Source: Peromyscus leucopus
Taxonomy: Eukaryota > Chordata > Mammalia > Rodentia > Cricetidae
Assembly (NCBI RefSeq): GCF_004664715.2
Contig: NC_051072.1
Location: 372,001-436,000, forward strand
Reading direction: 5' to 3'
DNA length: 64,000 nucleotides
Shown in pieces: positions 12,601-24,680 of the stretch (position 1 is the stretch's first letter; every line of letters starts with the position of its first letter). Under the pieces are notes generated by a model. That model searched no databases. It was not told the DNA's origin and was given only the letters and a program-made list of their open reading frames with translations. Both the position numbers and the translations under genes were made by a program.

Positions 12601-13854
12601 GTCACTATGCCAAATGAAACACACATGTCTGAAGATTCCATGGGGAAATTATCTTAAATTGCTATATTCCCAGCCCATACGTTCATTTCTGATGGATTTA
12701 GCTGCTTATCACAAGTGTTGGAGCAAATCTGAATGAATTTAAACATTCTGACACCACCATGGTCCAGCCACTATTCTCCTGGAGGGAGGGGTATAATAGG
12801 TACCTCCATATATGAGAGCTCTGTGCTTTAAAGTCACACTCCTTTCCGAGGAAATCTGAGGGACAACAAATTACATAGCTATTCATTTCCCCCCCCATCC
12901 TGTTCATTTCTTTGGCATCTTCCCAGAGACTTCCTATTTCCTGTTGGACTGCCTCCTTCCATTCGTCCTCCATGAGAACCCAAGAGTGTTCTCTTTGTAA
13001 TTTTGATTCTTAGGGTGTGTATCCTGTGTCTGGCCAGTCTAAACAGAGAAGCAGAATTACATAGATGACTTCTCAATGTCCTGTGGGAAGTTAGTCTCTG
13101 TATTTCAAGATGAGGCAAGAGCAGAAATAAAGAGTAGACCCCTTAGCCAAGAAATGAAACATAAAAAGGAAAACACTGAGAGTAATTTTGTACACCTGTT
13201 AATCCCCATTTTCAGTAATTAAAATATGTCTCATCATGAGAGATCATGGATAATTTTATTCCCTATCATAAATACATGACAATCACCTAATACCAAAATG
13301 GAGGTGTGTCTATGAGATCAGACTTTTCAAAAAGTAAATGTTCTAGTTTCCACGTGTAGGTAATCAGAATTTTCAAGAACATATGAGCAGTTCCATCACT
13401 GAAAGTTGTAAATATGAGAATGAAATACTGTTCTCAAGCCATGGAATCAATGATCTAAGATATACCTGACTGACTGAAAGCAATGTCTTCATTTTATCAA
13501 GCCTTACATTTTATTAAGAAACTGAAGTTTCAACTGATCTCTAGGAGCTCAGCCCAGTGCTTGGCTGTGGATCACTGCATCTGCTTCCATCAGTTACTGA
13601 ATGTAAGTTGATGACAATTAGGGTAGTCACTAATCTGATTACAGGGGAAGGCCAGTTCAGGCACCCTCTCCACTGTTCCTCGGAGACTCAGCTGGGGTCA
13701 TCCTTGTGGATTCCTGGAAATTTTCCTAGCACCAGGTTTCTCATTACCCATAATGGCTCCCTTTATAGAGATATCTCTTTCATTACTCTTCCTCTCTGTC
13801 CCTCCCACAACTTGGCCATCTCAATCCCAGAGGGAAGAGGGATCATATGAGCAA
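12601..13854. other. No feature recognised
   Basis: May include further diverged L1 material. Frames of 90-100 codons here have no domain features. Confidence 0.45.
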
Positions 13855-14060
13855 GGAGGAGGGGGGGAAGAGAATCAAGATCATGATGGGGAAAACCACA
13901 GAGACAGCTGACCCAAGCTAGTGGGAGCTCACAGACTCTGGACTAATGGCTGGGGAACCTGCATGGAACCAAACTAGGCCCTCTGAATGTGGGTGACAGT
14001 TGTGTGGCTTGATCTGTTTGTGGGGCCCCTGGCCGTGAGACCAGGACTTATCCCAGACGC
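13855..14060 (+). mobile_element. L1 3' UTR fragment
   Basis: Matches the same 3' UTR type as the large L1: CTAATGGCTGGGGAACCTGC, then GGCCCTCTGAATGTGGGTGA and GGCTTGATCTGTTTGTGG. Confidence 0.65.
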
Positions 14061-14859
14061 ATAAACTGGCTTTTTGAAGCCCGTTCCCTCTACCTCCCTT
14101 CAGTGGTTCCCAGACCATCGCAACTCCTTGCCTGCTCCACCAGTACCCACCAGGTAAATCCCTGAAGGACAGCGAGCAGCCACAACCCCCTACAGCTCGG
14201 TTGCTCCCCTGCAAGGTGGATCTCGGCAAGGGCCGAGCCGTTGGCTTCCCATCTGGAAGGCAAACATTCCAGTTGTCAGTATTGTTTCCTCTTTCTTAGA
14301 TGCAGCTTCGATTTCAATGCTGGCTGACAAGAGGCCTTTGGAGACCTGTCTACAGGTCTCTGCATGGCTGAGAATCCTCGTGCTGTTTCAGCATTCCAGC
14401 TTACCACACTACTTTTACCTTCCAGAGGAAAACTGTGACCCTTCACCGTGTTTTCTTCGTCTAACTGCCATTCAGGGTGGTTTTTATTTATGTAAAAATA
14501 AAATCCCATTGGAGCATAGCAATGAAAATCTAGACGATGTAGAGTCAGGATTGTCCCAGAAAGGAGTGTTCTGGGGTAAGACAAAGGGTTAAGGATCCCC
14601 GTGCTGCTGGCCAAGATCTTGGCAAGTTCAATTTAATAATTATCTATAGACAGAGTAAATAGAAAGGAATATCCAAAATGGTCACAAAGGCAGATGAGTG
14701 TCACTGGCCATTTACAAACCAGAAGTGACCTCAGGGTGTTTAGAACACTTAAAGACAGGCAGTCCTAATCCCTGGAATGCTGTGACATCTGCTGATGCTG
14801 ATATTAATACAATTATTCAGTGCAATCTACTTAATTATTTATTTGTTTATTTACATTTT

Positions 14860-15004
14860 TTTTTTTCTTGAGACAAGGTTTCTCTGTAGCTCTGGTTGTC
14901 CTGGATCTCACTCTGTAGATCAGGCTGGCCTTGAACTCAAGACATCTGCCTGCTTCTGCCTCCCAAGTGCTGGGATTAAAGGTGTGAGCCACCACACATG
15001 GCTT
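14860..15004 (-). mobile_element. B1 SINE
   Basis: Antisense B1: GAGACAAGGTTTCTCTGTAG through GGGATTAAAGGTGTGAGCCA, preceded by a T run that is its A tail. Confidence 0.92.
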
Positions 15005-15009
15005 GATAT

Positions 15010-15208
15010 TTTAATTACCAAAACTTGTATATATAAGTGTGTCTCTGTGTGGGTTTGTGCATATGAGTACAGTACCCACAGAGTCAGAAGAGGGTGTCGG
15101 ATCTCATGGAACTGAAGTTACAGGCAGTCGTGAGTCCATGGAATTAAAGTAGAGTCCTCAATAGAGCAGTACACGCTCATAGTTGCTGAGCTGTCTTTTC
15201 AGCTCTAC
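15010..15208 (-). mobile_element. Old B2 SINE
   Basis: Degenerate antisense B2: AGAAGAGGGTGTCGGATCTC, then GCTGAGCTGTCTTTTCAGCT. Directly abuts the antisense B1 at 14860. Confidence 0.8.
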
Positions 15209-17939
15209 CAATACAATTTATTTTGATCTTTTCACTCCTGAGCCATATCAACATTACGGCACAAAATGATTGATCAGTCACTATTGGAGATATGGTGGAC
15301 GGGCCTGGGGAGGCTGGCTTCTGGGCTTTGGCATGAAGAGATGGACAGTTTCCCTTTGGCTTGGAGATGAAGAGATGCTTACTTAGAAGTGACCTAAATT
15401 TTCTGGGAGAAAATTCAGATAGCACCCTCAAGTGGCTGGACAAATGCAAGGTGTCCAGTTACTTTAATTGTGTGCTGTGCATGCACACGCCACTCTGAGC
15501 AATGCACCTAGCAACCTTTTAACAACCTAGTGTCCCCAATTGCATGGAGCAGAAGCCCCTACACTCCAAACAATGAATTATGTTTTCCTTTCCCTGATGA
15601 CCATCAAACTTGGACATATTCAGACATATTTCCAGCATATCCAGGTATGAGGGGAGGAGAGCCAATCCAGTTTAGACTGGTTTCAGGTACATGTGCAATG
15701 AAGCAAATTGCATCCTCAAACTTAACTTTTAGGAAGCATCCTCTTTTTACCATCTAATGCCTATCCATAGTTAGACATGTGTGTGATCAAAATCAGATTG
15801 ATTGTGGCAAGGGACTTGTGCAGAGCAAAAGGGGACAATAGGAGGAGGCAGCGGGAGGTGGCATCGGAGCCTGTTTCTAGCTGTGCTGCTCCTGTCTCCT
15901 GAGCCACTTTAGGTCACTGTGCCTCAGCATGTGGCTGGAAGCCAGTGTCTTGTTTCGTTTTTTCTCATTTGACTTCTAGCTCATCCAATGTCTGCTCACA
16001 TGGGGATGGAGACTGAAGATAAAGGGACAGAGGAGGAGAACAGTGAGGTAGAGAAAAAGGAGAAAGGGGGAAGAAAGAAACAGGAGAGGGAGAGAGACAC
16101 AGAGACAGAGACAGAGCCTGAGCTTCAGGATGGTCCTGGCCATCATTACTGTGGTTATTTTTTTTCTATATGAAAACGAGCTATTTACCAATTCACCCTC
16201 ACCTAACCTGCCATCTCTCAATCCGTCATTACTTATACACAGTCTAATGCTTCATGCAGTGGTAAGGATAACCCTTCAGGCAAGGAATACAATCCACAGA
16301 GGTCAGCAGAAACCTCAGGGACAGAGATCAGTGGAAACCTCAGGGACAGGGAGATCAGCGGAGACCTCAGGGTTTTAGGGAGGTCAGACAGAGAGGTCAG
16401 CAGAAACCACAGGGGCAGAGGTCAGCGGAAATCTCAGGGACAGGAAGAACTGCAAAAAGGCAAAGTGAAAAGAAGATAAAGTTGGACCTAATTCACCTGT
16501 GTCCTTGTCCAACTCTAGAGACCTTCGTCAAGTAACTAAGGAAGGAAAGGGAAGGTTTGATGGGCATGCAAGGCGACAGGCAGCTGGGAGGGAAGGAGCT
16601 CAGGCAGCTTTGTGCAGACTGCTTGAATGCCTCTCACAAATCCTGGCTTCTTCCAAGAGCTCTGCATTACCATCCTTAATGTGAAAGCTGGCAGGTAACT
16701 GCTGCCAAGGTGATCGAACCCTTCCTTACAATAATGTTAATCTCCAAAGGCAAACTCCATTAACTGAGCTGCTTAAGGACAGGAAGCTTCCGAGCTCCCA
16801 AGAGAAAGAGAACATCATTAAGAAGTTAAATAACAATAATTACTACTTCCTGTAACCTAAAGACATCCCAGGGATATATAAACCTTGAATAGGACAAACT
16901 TAATGAAGGTGTGGGAGTCTCAAGATCACTTTCCGAGGAACCGTTTAATTTCATCATGACATAATAAAACAAGAGACGCAAGGGAAGCAAGTGAGTTCTT
17001 TTCCTAGGATAACGCTGCCTATAGTTACCACATTTGAGGCTGTGATTATATAATTAAATCATCCCACTAACTGTACAACATCCTGGAGTGCGCCAGCTGC
17101 TCAGACATTGTGTCCTTTGCAGACTAACTGTTCCCAATGAGATGTGAGTCACTCACTCAGAAGGCAGTAAGCCCTGGGCAGAGGAAGGCACAGTAGTCAT
17201 GGAGATGGCTATGTTAGGGAATTTAATGTAGGTGCCCATCACCTTTCTACATGTCTCTCTTATCCTTTGAGTAGAACCTCATTGTTGACTAGTAGTGACA
17301 ACGATAAACCACAGGTTTTTTTTTTTTTCCTGAGTAATCAATAAAATGATAGCCTACTTAGATCTGAATCCTGAGTTAGTATCATCTCAACGTGATTATC
17401 CTCCTGTGGACTTGACCTGCAGACAGGAAAAGTTATTAGAAGTGGAGCAGCTATAGAGGAGGACATCAGCTAAGAATGGTAACAATAGTTCGGAAAATCC
17501 AGATCCTAGTATAGTGTTGTGACAGGGCAAGGCAGTACAGAGATTCCCCCATCTTGTATTCTTGCTGAGGCCATTTTAGGTTTGACTAGAATTTGATCTT
17601 CTTGGTGAGGAATCCCATGGAAAATGACCCAACTCTATTCTAGGAATCTGAGGTCAAGATGTTCCAGGTTGCTTACCTGAGCTTCTGTTAAACTGCTTAC
17701 TTGTGCAAACCTCCCCTGCAGCTGCTAAGCAAGATAGTGGGATGTAGTTTTGCCTTGAAAAGCCCATTGGTCTAAATGTTCAGTGCTTCCCTTGGGTCCC
17801 CAAATATAATCCCGGAGCCGCATCATCTGTTACCCTGGCAGATGATGGCAGACAACTGTCCTAACCTTAAACAGTTAGGCAGAGTAAATACAATTACATT
17901 TTGAAAGGCTGGGTTCCTACTTTCCACAAATACCCACAC
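15209..17939. other. Non-coding, minisatellite and purine tract
   Basis: Apart from the minisatellite at 16299 and the GA-rich tract 16010-16120 nothing is recognised. Confidence 0.5.
16299..16446. repeat. Short degenerate minisatellite
   Basis: About five or six copies of a 25-30-bp unit, GAGGTCAGCAGAAACCTCAG plus GGACA, with a 10-20-bp variable joint. Confidence 0.85.
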
Positions 17940-18150
17940 TGAATCTTTTGCTCCTTGTTTTATTCTGCCATGTGAAGACACATAGAAACAGGTTATCATC
18001 TTGGAAGCAGAGGGCAGCTCACACCAGACACAAAGTCTGCTGCTATCTTGATGACCATCTTCCCAGACTGGAAGAAATGAGTGCCTACATTCATAAGTTC
18101 CAGCCTCAGATATGTTGTTACAGCAGCGCAGACTGAGGCAATATATTATA
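17940..18150 (+). mobile_element. Ancient mammalian interspersed repeat (MLT1/MST-like)
   Basis: The layout TGCCATGTGAAGACACA, then a CTCCCAGACT-like 'GAAGAAATGAG' block, TTCCAGCCTCAGATA, TGTTACAGCAGCGCAGACTG resembles the 3' end of old mammalian LTRs. Highly diverged. Confidence 0.45.
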
Positions 18151-18923
18151 TTAAAAAGAAAAAAAGGCCTCATGTTAGTAATGTAAATTTTCCTACTTAA
18201 AATGTTAGAAAGAGAAAATGAAATGAGAAAAGTAAACAGAGAAAAAGAACATTGAAAAGATAAAGATATGTCCATCAGTAGTTTTTCTCTAGGTATGAGC
18301 TAGCATCTCACAAGTGTGACTTGGCATTTTAATCACAACAGTAGGCATCTGGTTCACTCATAAGTGAACAGGCAATCTTCAAAAGTCATCCACACATAAG
18401 TGCCCAATTCAAAAGCACAAGAAAGTGAGAAAAGGCTCATCACATGTTACTGGACACACAGACATAGGTAGAGAACTTTGGAAATATTCCAATAATTACC
18501 CAACAATTGTTAAATTTTGATCTTCAGACTCTCATCATGCATTTTGATCTCTGGACACACTTCTAAACACTTTCCACTGTATCCTCTGCTCAGTATTCTT
18601 TCCACGTGCTACCCAGCTCCCGTGGAAAATGGATTTCAACTAAAATTCTAATGAGAAATGGAAGAAAAAAGAGAAGAGTAATCCTCCAGTTTGCTGTCTT
18701 TGATATGAAATAGATAGCTGAATATAGTAAAATTTTGTGAAGGACGCCCAGTGACCAGCTGGGGTAATTAAATTTAAAAATTCATGTACTAAGAACAGAT
18801 TAGACTTGTAGGATGCTGTAGAATACCTATTTCCCTTTGTTCTTCTACAACTATCCTTCTTTAGAAATACAATGCAAAAGTCCTATTTTTTGGCTTAAGC
18901 AGTCTTTACTCTTTATTACTTAA

Positions 18924-19002
18924 CTTTGGTGCTGGGGATCAAATCCAGACCTTGTGCTTGCAATACACATTTTTACAGCTCAGTTAAATTCTTAACCAGT
19001 CA
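18924..19002 (-). mobile_element. ID/B4-type SINE fragment
   Basis: GGTGCTGGGGATCAAATCCA, then a diverged copy of the antisense ID tRNA-like head. Confidence 0.6.
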
Positions 19003-20099
19003 ATATAAGTTCAAGCTTGCAGGGTCCTGCAGATGGAATTGCAAAGGTCTTCTTACCATTCAAAGCCAAAGTAAAATTCAAGCAAGTGCCAACAAAGCCT
19101 AGAGTAAGGACAGACAATGCCATGTATGGTGGTGCTTCACTGCATCTTACACATACCAAAAGGAACACATATTTGAAGAATAACATAATGAACAATGCTA
19201 TCTAGTAACTACAAGAAGTAATTAATGAGCAATGTTATCTAGTAACTATCAGAAGTAATCTAGGGAGCATCAAATAACATCTGGACCACCAACCAGGGAT
19301 GTAAAAGATTCATTTCCCTCAGTTCAGAAAAAAAAAAAAAAAAAAAATACCCAGTGGAGCTGGGATTCCATGGATAGTTGTAATGCACGCCTTTCTGATG
19401 TCTGCCCTAAAACCTCACCTTAATTCCCCTTCCGCATGGCATGCTGGATAGGGGCTAAGGCTGCCTGCCTTCTGCTAGCAGTAAGAAAACATTCATTGGA
19501 TTTGCATTGGAATTGCGTCGAAGTCTCTGATTTCTCCCAGTGGATTGAGACGCCGCAACAACTTGTCTATTAAGTACAGAGCTGAAATGACCGTGTGGTT
19601 CCTTTAACTCTCTACCTGTGGATTGCGTATATGCTGTGATTTCCTGCCCCCTTCATTCTTAAGATTCCCTTCTTGGCTGACACAGCAGAGCAGCTAGCAC
19701 TACTCACTGCTCTTAAATTTATGTGTTTCCAGAAACAACTTAGTGTATACTTGTGAACGCCTACAGAAGTGGCAGATTCAATACATACTTAGCAATTTAA
19801 GTACGAAAGTTTTAGAAGGTAGTTTTTAGGGGAGGGGTGAGAAGGAGAGGGTAATGCAGCTGAAGCTTTCTCTGCCCCCTTGAGATGCAAACCTGTTTCA
19901 GAGCCTCTACTCCACAGACTGCCCTTGTTACAAACCTAACTATGGTTACACACCTTTGAGATGCAAATATTCCGGAAAGATGGGCCCAATCAACCTTCTA
20001 GTCTCTGAGGGAGATGAATCTCTGCAGTCTCTGTGTTAATGAACCCCGAGGGCTTGGTCAGGGAAAGAACTCACTAACTCAGCACCAACTAGGGACATA

Positions 20100-20900
20100 G
20101 TGCATCTTACAGGTCGTGCCAAGACCTGACGTTCTCTCCTATCCTCCTCTGGCTCCTCTCCATTGAAAACTGTCCCTCTAGGCTCTGAGTCGAGCTCAGA
20201 CTCCACTTTAGCGCTGCTCTCCACAGCAGGAGCCTAGTACAGCCTTGGTTAGGTCCAAATCCAACCCACCAAACGGCAGTGTTGGCGACAACGTCCAAAA
20301 CAGAAGGAATCTGAATAAACAGAAACCGAAACTCAGCATTCCTAGGGAATCTCAGTAGGGCTGGTTTTCGTTTACCAGGAAAACCACTACACCCCATAAT
20401 TCTCTTCTAAAAGTCAACTACCCATAGACTGTATCAGCTCTGAGACCCCATCCGCCTATCACACAAAATCCGCTTGCTTTTCTGCCGTCCCCTCACCCCC
20501 AAGATAGCCTGGTAGTTTCCTGGTAAACCTTTCTTTCGACCCACAGAGTTCATTTCTACCGCGTCCCTTCCTCCAGTCAGGATAGCCATATTAACTCCGA
20601 AGCCCAATGGGAGGGAGCCCCCTCCCTGGGTCCCCTCCTGCTGTACAGGGGCTGGGCCTTCTTTCTCAAGCATCCTATAACAAAGTGCTTCTAAAAACAT
20701 ACCTTCTGTGGTCCACGAGCTTTATTCTTCGAATTCACGGGGCCAGAAGCCCAAAGCCTCTGGCATGGGGTAGCTTTGGTGGCTGTTGAGTTTCTGGGAC
20801 CCTGGCCTCTCAAGCGTCTAGGCACTGAAACTCTGTCATGCTGGTATTCAGTAAAAGTTGTTTGCGGGCGCTGATTCAGATGCCACAGCTATAAAGTGTT
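20100..20900 (-). other. Unique-looking GC-richer segment with a possible exon
   Basis: No repeat recognised. On the minus strand CCACAGAAG followed by GTATGTTT (exon edge at 20703) is a near-consensus donor. No conserved protein frame was found. Could be a non-coding or 5' exon of an unseen gene, or chance. Confidence 0.25.
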
Positions 20901-21801
20901 GAGCTTAAAACTTGATCAATTTATCTCATGATGAGCAAGAATTTGAAACATATAAAAGGCTGTGCTGTACAGTCAGATTGATGTGCGACTACTTTAATAA
21001 ACTTAAGAGCTGATATAGGTCAGCATATATGATTTGTGATATTAAATAATTAAATGATGGCATATTGAAATACAGGATCATGCTAATACACACCATCAAT
21101 CCACAATTACTTTGAAATTCTAGATCATAAGTCCTCCTTTCTTGTTAACATTTGTGCATGAGTACACACCACACACACACTGTCTAAGCAAACACAAAAT
21201 GGAATCAGAACAAGATGACATTATCTTAGTCATTTCAATTTTTCATTCGGAAAAGGTGGTATTCAGTTCTTCAATCAAAGTATGTAGGAAAAAAAATAAG
21301 GTTCTTAGGTGTATAAAATCTTTTAAACTGCTTTAGCACTTCTGAGGTAAAGAACTTTAAGAGAAGCTGATGTTTATGGGGAACTAAGCTTCCCAGGGAA
21401 AGGAGAAGGCTTTGCCAGAGCCACAGCATCTGCTCTGACAGTTTTGTCAACAAGGCTGGTGCAGATAGGGCAGTTTTCATAATTTCTACTTCACACTTCA
21501 GAAAACTTCAACTGGCGACTGCATTTCAGACATATGTTGTGACGTTGTATGTTTGTAATTTATCTCTCATCTTGAATATTGTGCAAAAGCATTGTGAAGA
21601 AAAATCACTCTTGAGATGTTTTTAAAAATTATCAAAGTCCAGAATGTTTGCTATAATGTGAAAGAAAACTACTCATAGCTCACATAAAGTATCATTTAAC
21701 ATTCTGGTTAACAGTTTAAGCTTCGCTTGTTGTATTAGTACATATTAATATCCATACTAAATTTGATCAAGTCAGCAACTCAGGATGATATATATGCACA
21801 T

Positions 21802-21803
<2 letters not shown>

Positions 21804-21846
<43 letters not shown>

Positions 21847-21854
21847 ATGTGTGT
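21804..21854. repeat. (GT)n microsatellite
   Basis: About 20 GT units, then an imperfect extension. Confidence 0.96.
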
Positions 21855-22345
21855 GTATTTCCAGTCTACAGATTAGGAAATTGTATTTCAGAAAAATAAA
21901 ACAAGTAAGACTGATGTGTGCTCCCATAAATCACAGTCCTAGAATGGCACATATGGAATACCATTTTAATTTCGATGAAAGGGATAGGAGTACAATTCTG
22001 CAGGGACTAATTCAAGTGTCACTTAAAGCAACATATACTGAAAAACCAATGGGACAAAATGGAAAAGGTTGTTCTGTGTAAATTCCCCAACTCCTACGCC
22101 CAACAGGTCAAATTAGTAAGCTGGTTCCCTCTACCAAAAGGAGTCATTTCCCTTATCACTGGCAGAGGGACAAATGGTTACCTGTGGTGTCTAGTAACAT
22201 GTCAAAGTTCATGCTGGCCTCCAGGCTCCCTCAGTATCACAAGTACTTGTTACATATTTCCAAGTCCACATCCTAGCTTTTCTGTCACCTTCTCTCCCCT
22301 AAACTCCCTATCACCATGCTTTGGCCTCTCTTTGTGTGGGTCTCA

Positions 22346-22376
22346 TCCTCCTCCTCCTCCTCCTCTTCCTCCTCAT

Positions 22377-22416
<40 letters not shown>
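22346..22416. repeat. (TCC)n plus (CT)n microsatellite
   Basis: TCC/TCT triplets at 22346-22375 followed by about 19 CT units to 22416. It produces spurious Leu/Ser and Arg/Glu frames. Confidence 0.95.
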
Positions 22417-22419
<3 letters not shown>

Positions 22420-24068
22420 TCCTCTTTCTTCATGGCAAGGTACAGTCTGCTGGCCATATTCAGTCTACTTCTCTCTCTGCTCTGGACTCTTCCTGTTCTC
22501 TCTCTCATATCTACAATAAAAACCTTCCCCTTAGCCATTCCATGGAGTAGTCATGTTCATACATTTATCAGTTACAGAAGTCAAAAGGCACTTCCCAAAG
22601 ACAGAACCAATAAAGAACATTTCCTCTAAGCACCTCCCGCATGCATACATATACACAACCACACTCACAGAGGCAAGCATGCACCAACACACTCCTCACA
22701 CGATAGGAATTTTTAAAAATTCTTCATATATATATGTCACTGCCTTCTTTTAATTTCTTCTTTTACTTTCCTCACAACTAAAGGAAACATTTGTTTTTAT
22801 GTGCAGGTATGAGGCAGAAATTATACCTGCATAAAACAGTAACCAGCTCCAGTGATGATGATTATCTTTGACAAGGGATAGAGATTCTATGTGAACACTG
22901 ACTATACTGATCTCCATGGCTAAGATGCTTTTTGCAAACTGCATTAGGTTGAATTGGAATTATTGGAGGAGTCTGTATTTGATGTCCCACTAATATATCC
23001 AAGAGGCATATTTAGTGTTTGTCCCATGGACCCAATTACTGCAAAGGAAAAAGAACCTTGGTATTCACATCTGCTACCAGCTGTGCATTATTAGTGCAAT
23101 AAAAATGAAATACATTTTTCCGCTCACTGGGCAGCTAGTCACCATAGCAATAGATCATTATACAGAAATCCATCAGTTCAGCTGGTCATTATCCCAAAGC
23201 AGCAGATAGCTAATACATTAAGTTCTTTCTTCTTAATTAGTAATTGAGCAAATGAATTAAATTAGTTTTGGCATTGGAACTCAGGGCTAAATTTATGTAG
23301 CAAATGGGAATTCTGAGGAGAAAATGAAACAGGTCTTCTTCCTTAGTATATGCCTTGAAAGGAGATTTTAATTAACTCAATTATCAGATGCAAATAATGG
23401 CTTTGTTTTTGGACAACACAGTTAATCAGTGTAAGCATTCCTAGTCACAAATTAAATGCAATGTTCTTTTATCACAAAAGTACTATTTTTAACTGTGTTC
23501 CTTTTCTCTCATCCTTGGCATAGAGTGAGTCCCAGAGATACAGCCTGTCTTATTTACTGTCATCTTGTTATCTTTCAGAACTGTGCCTGGCACACAGAAG
23601 GGCCTCTGGACCCTGGGGACCTGAGATTAGACTCATCTAACACTTGGAAGACAATGTGATGAACAGCAGTTCACTAACATCTCTGTCTCCTTTACCCCAG
23701 TGTCCAGATTACAGCTTTGAGACCACTAAATGAACTTACCTGTGCAAAGTTATACAAGACATGCTCAATATTATTTGCTGGATTGCTGCTTTGGGTCTCA
23801 GATCAAAAGTCCTACTCAAGTTTTGTTTAAAAATGTGCCAGCTCATTGCCTCTGTCAATACCCATTGCATGTAAACAAGAAACTGGAAAACAACATTTCC
23901 TTTAGAGCAGCCTCTATTGTTTTGTCGAGACGCTTTAAAAAATAACCATTGAAGTACTCCAAGTTGTAAGTTGTCATACCATCAAATAAATTTGCTATTA
24001 TATCTCCTGTGAATGGAAAACCAGTTTATAACTGAAGCAAGGGTACAATAAAGTCAGCCTCTAGGGTA

Positions 24069-24674
24069 TGTTGTTGTTTGTTTTTTAGTCTTTGGGGGGG
24101 GGGGGCGCGCACAACCCAGTTGCAAAATAAATCACATACAGGTTTATTATTAATTATGAGTGCCGAGTCTTAGCTTGGCTTAGTTTCTTTTTTTTTTCTT
24201 CTTTTGGTTTTTCGAGACAGGGTTTCTCTGCATAGCTTTGGCTTTTGAGCTACTTGTAGCCAGGCTCTCGACTCACAGAATCCGCCTCCTGCTCCAGCTA
24301 TTGCGTCCCCCCCCCTGGCTTAGTTTCTAGCCAGCTTTCCTTAAATTATTCCATCTCCCTTTTGCCTCTGGGCTTTTCCCATTCTCTTCTGTAAACCTTA
24401 CTCTTACTCCATTGCTGGTTATGTAGCTGGGTGGCTGGCCCCTGATGTCCTCCTTCCCAGGTTAGTTCTCTCTCATCCCTCCTCGCAGATTTTTCCTTCT
24501 GTATATTCTCTCTGCCCGTCAGCCCTGCCAATCCTTTTCCATGCCTTACTATTGGCCGATCAGTTCTCTATTAGACCATCAGGTGTTTTAGACAGGCACA
24601 GTAACACAGCCTCACAGAGTTAAACAAATACAACAAAACAAAAATAGCACCCCTTAAAATAATATTCCCCAACA
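24069..24674 (+). mobile_element. Diverged LTR with nested B1
   Basis: TGTTG...CAACA ends with flanks AGGGTA and AAGGTA (5 of 6 match). Related to the 350-bp family (CAGGTTTATTATTAATTATG). Contains the B1 at 24189-24316 and a G12 run near its start. Confidence 0.65.
24189..24316 (-). mobile_element. B1 SINE inside an LTR
   Basis: Diverged antisense B1 (TTTCGAGACAGGGTTTCTCT onward) flanked by GGCTTAGTTTCT, within the LTR at 24069-24674. Its right end carries a C run. Confidence 0.85.
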
Positions 24675-24680
24675 AAGGTA

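Larger units (their letters stand above)
18151..24068. other. Largely unannotated AT-rich DNA
   Basis: Holds the ID-like fragment (18924), an A22-24 run near 19330, the segment at 20.1-20.9 kb and the microsatellites at 21.8 and 22.35 kb. No gene supported. Confidence 0.5.

Noticed and set aside
13557..13850. 97-codon frame just before an L1 3' UTR piece
   Set aside because: No recognisable domain, no splice context, and likely diverged repeat material.
17823..18275. 150-codon minus-strand frame
   Set aside because: Overlaps an ancient diverged repeat; composition is not protein-like and no splice signals support it.
22059..22550. 163-codon plus-strand frame with Pro/Ser/Leu runs
   Set aside because: Driven by the TCC and CT microsatellites. 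No domain and no conserved context.
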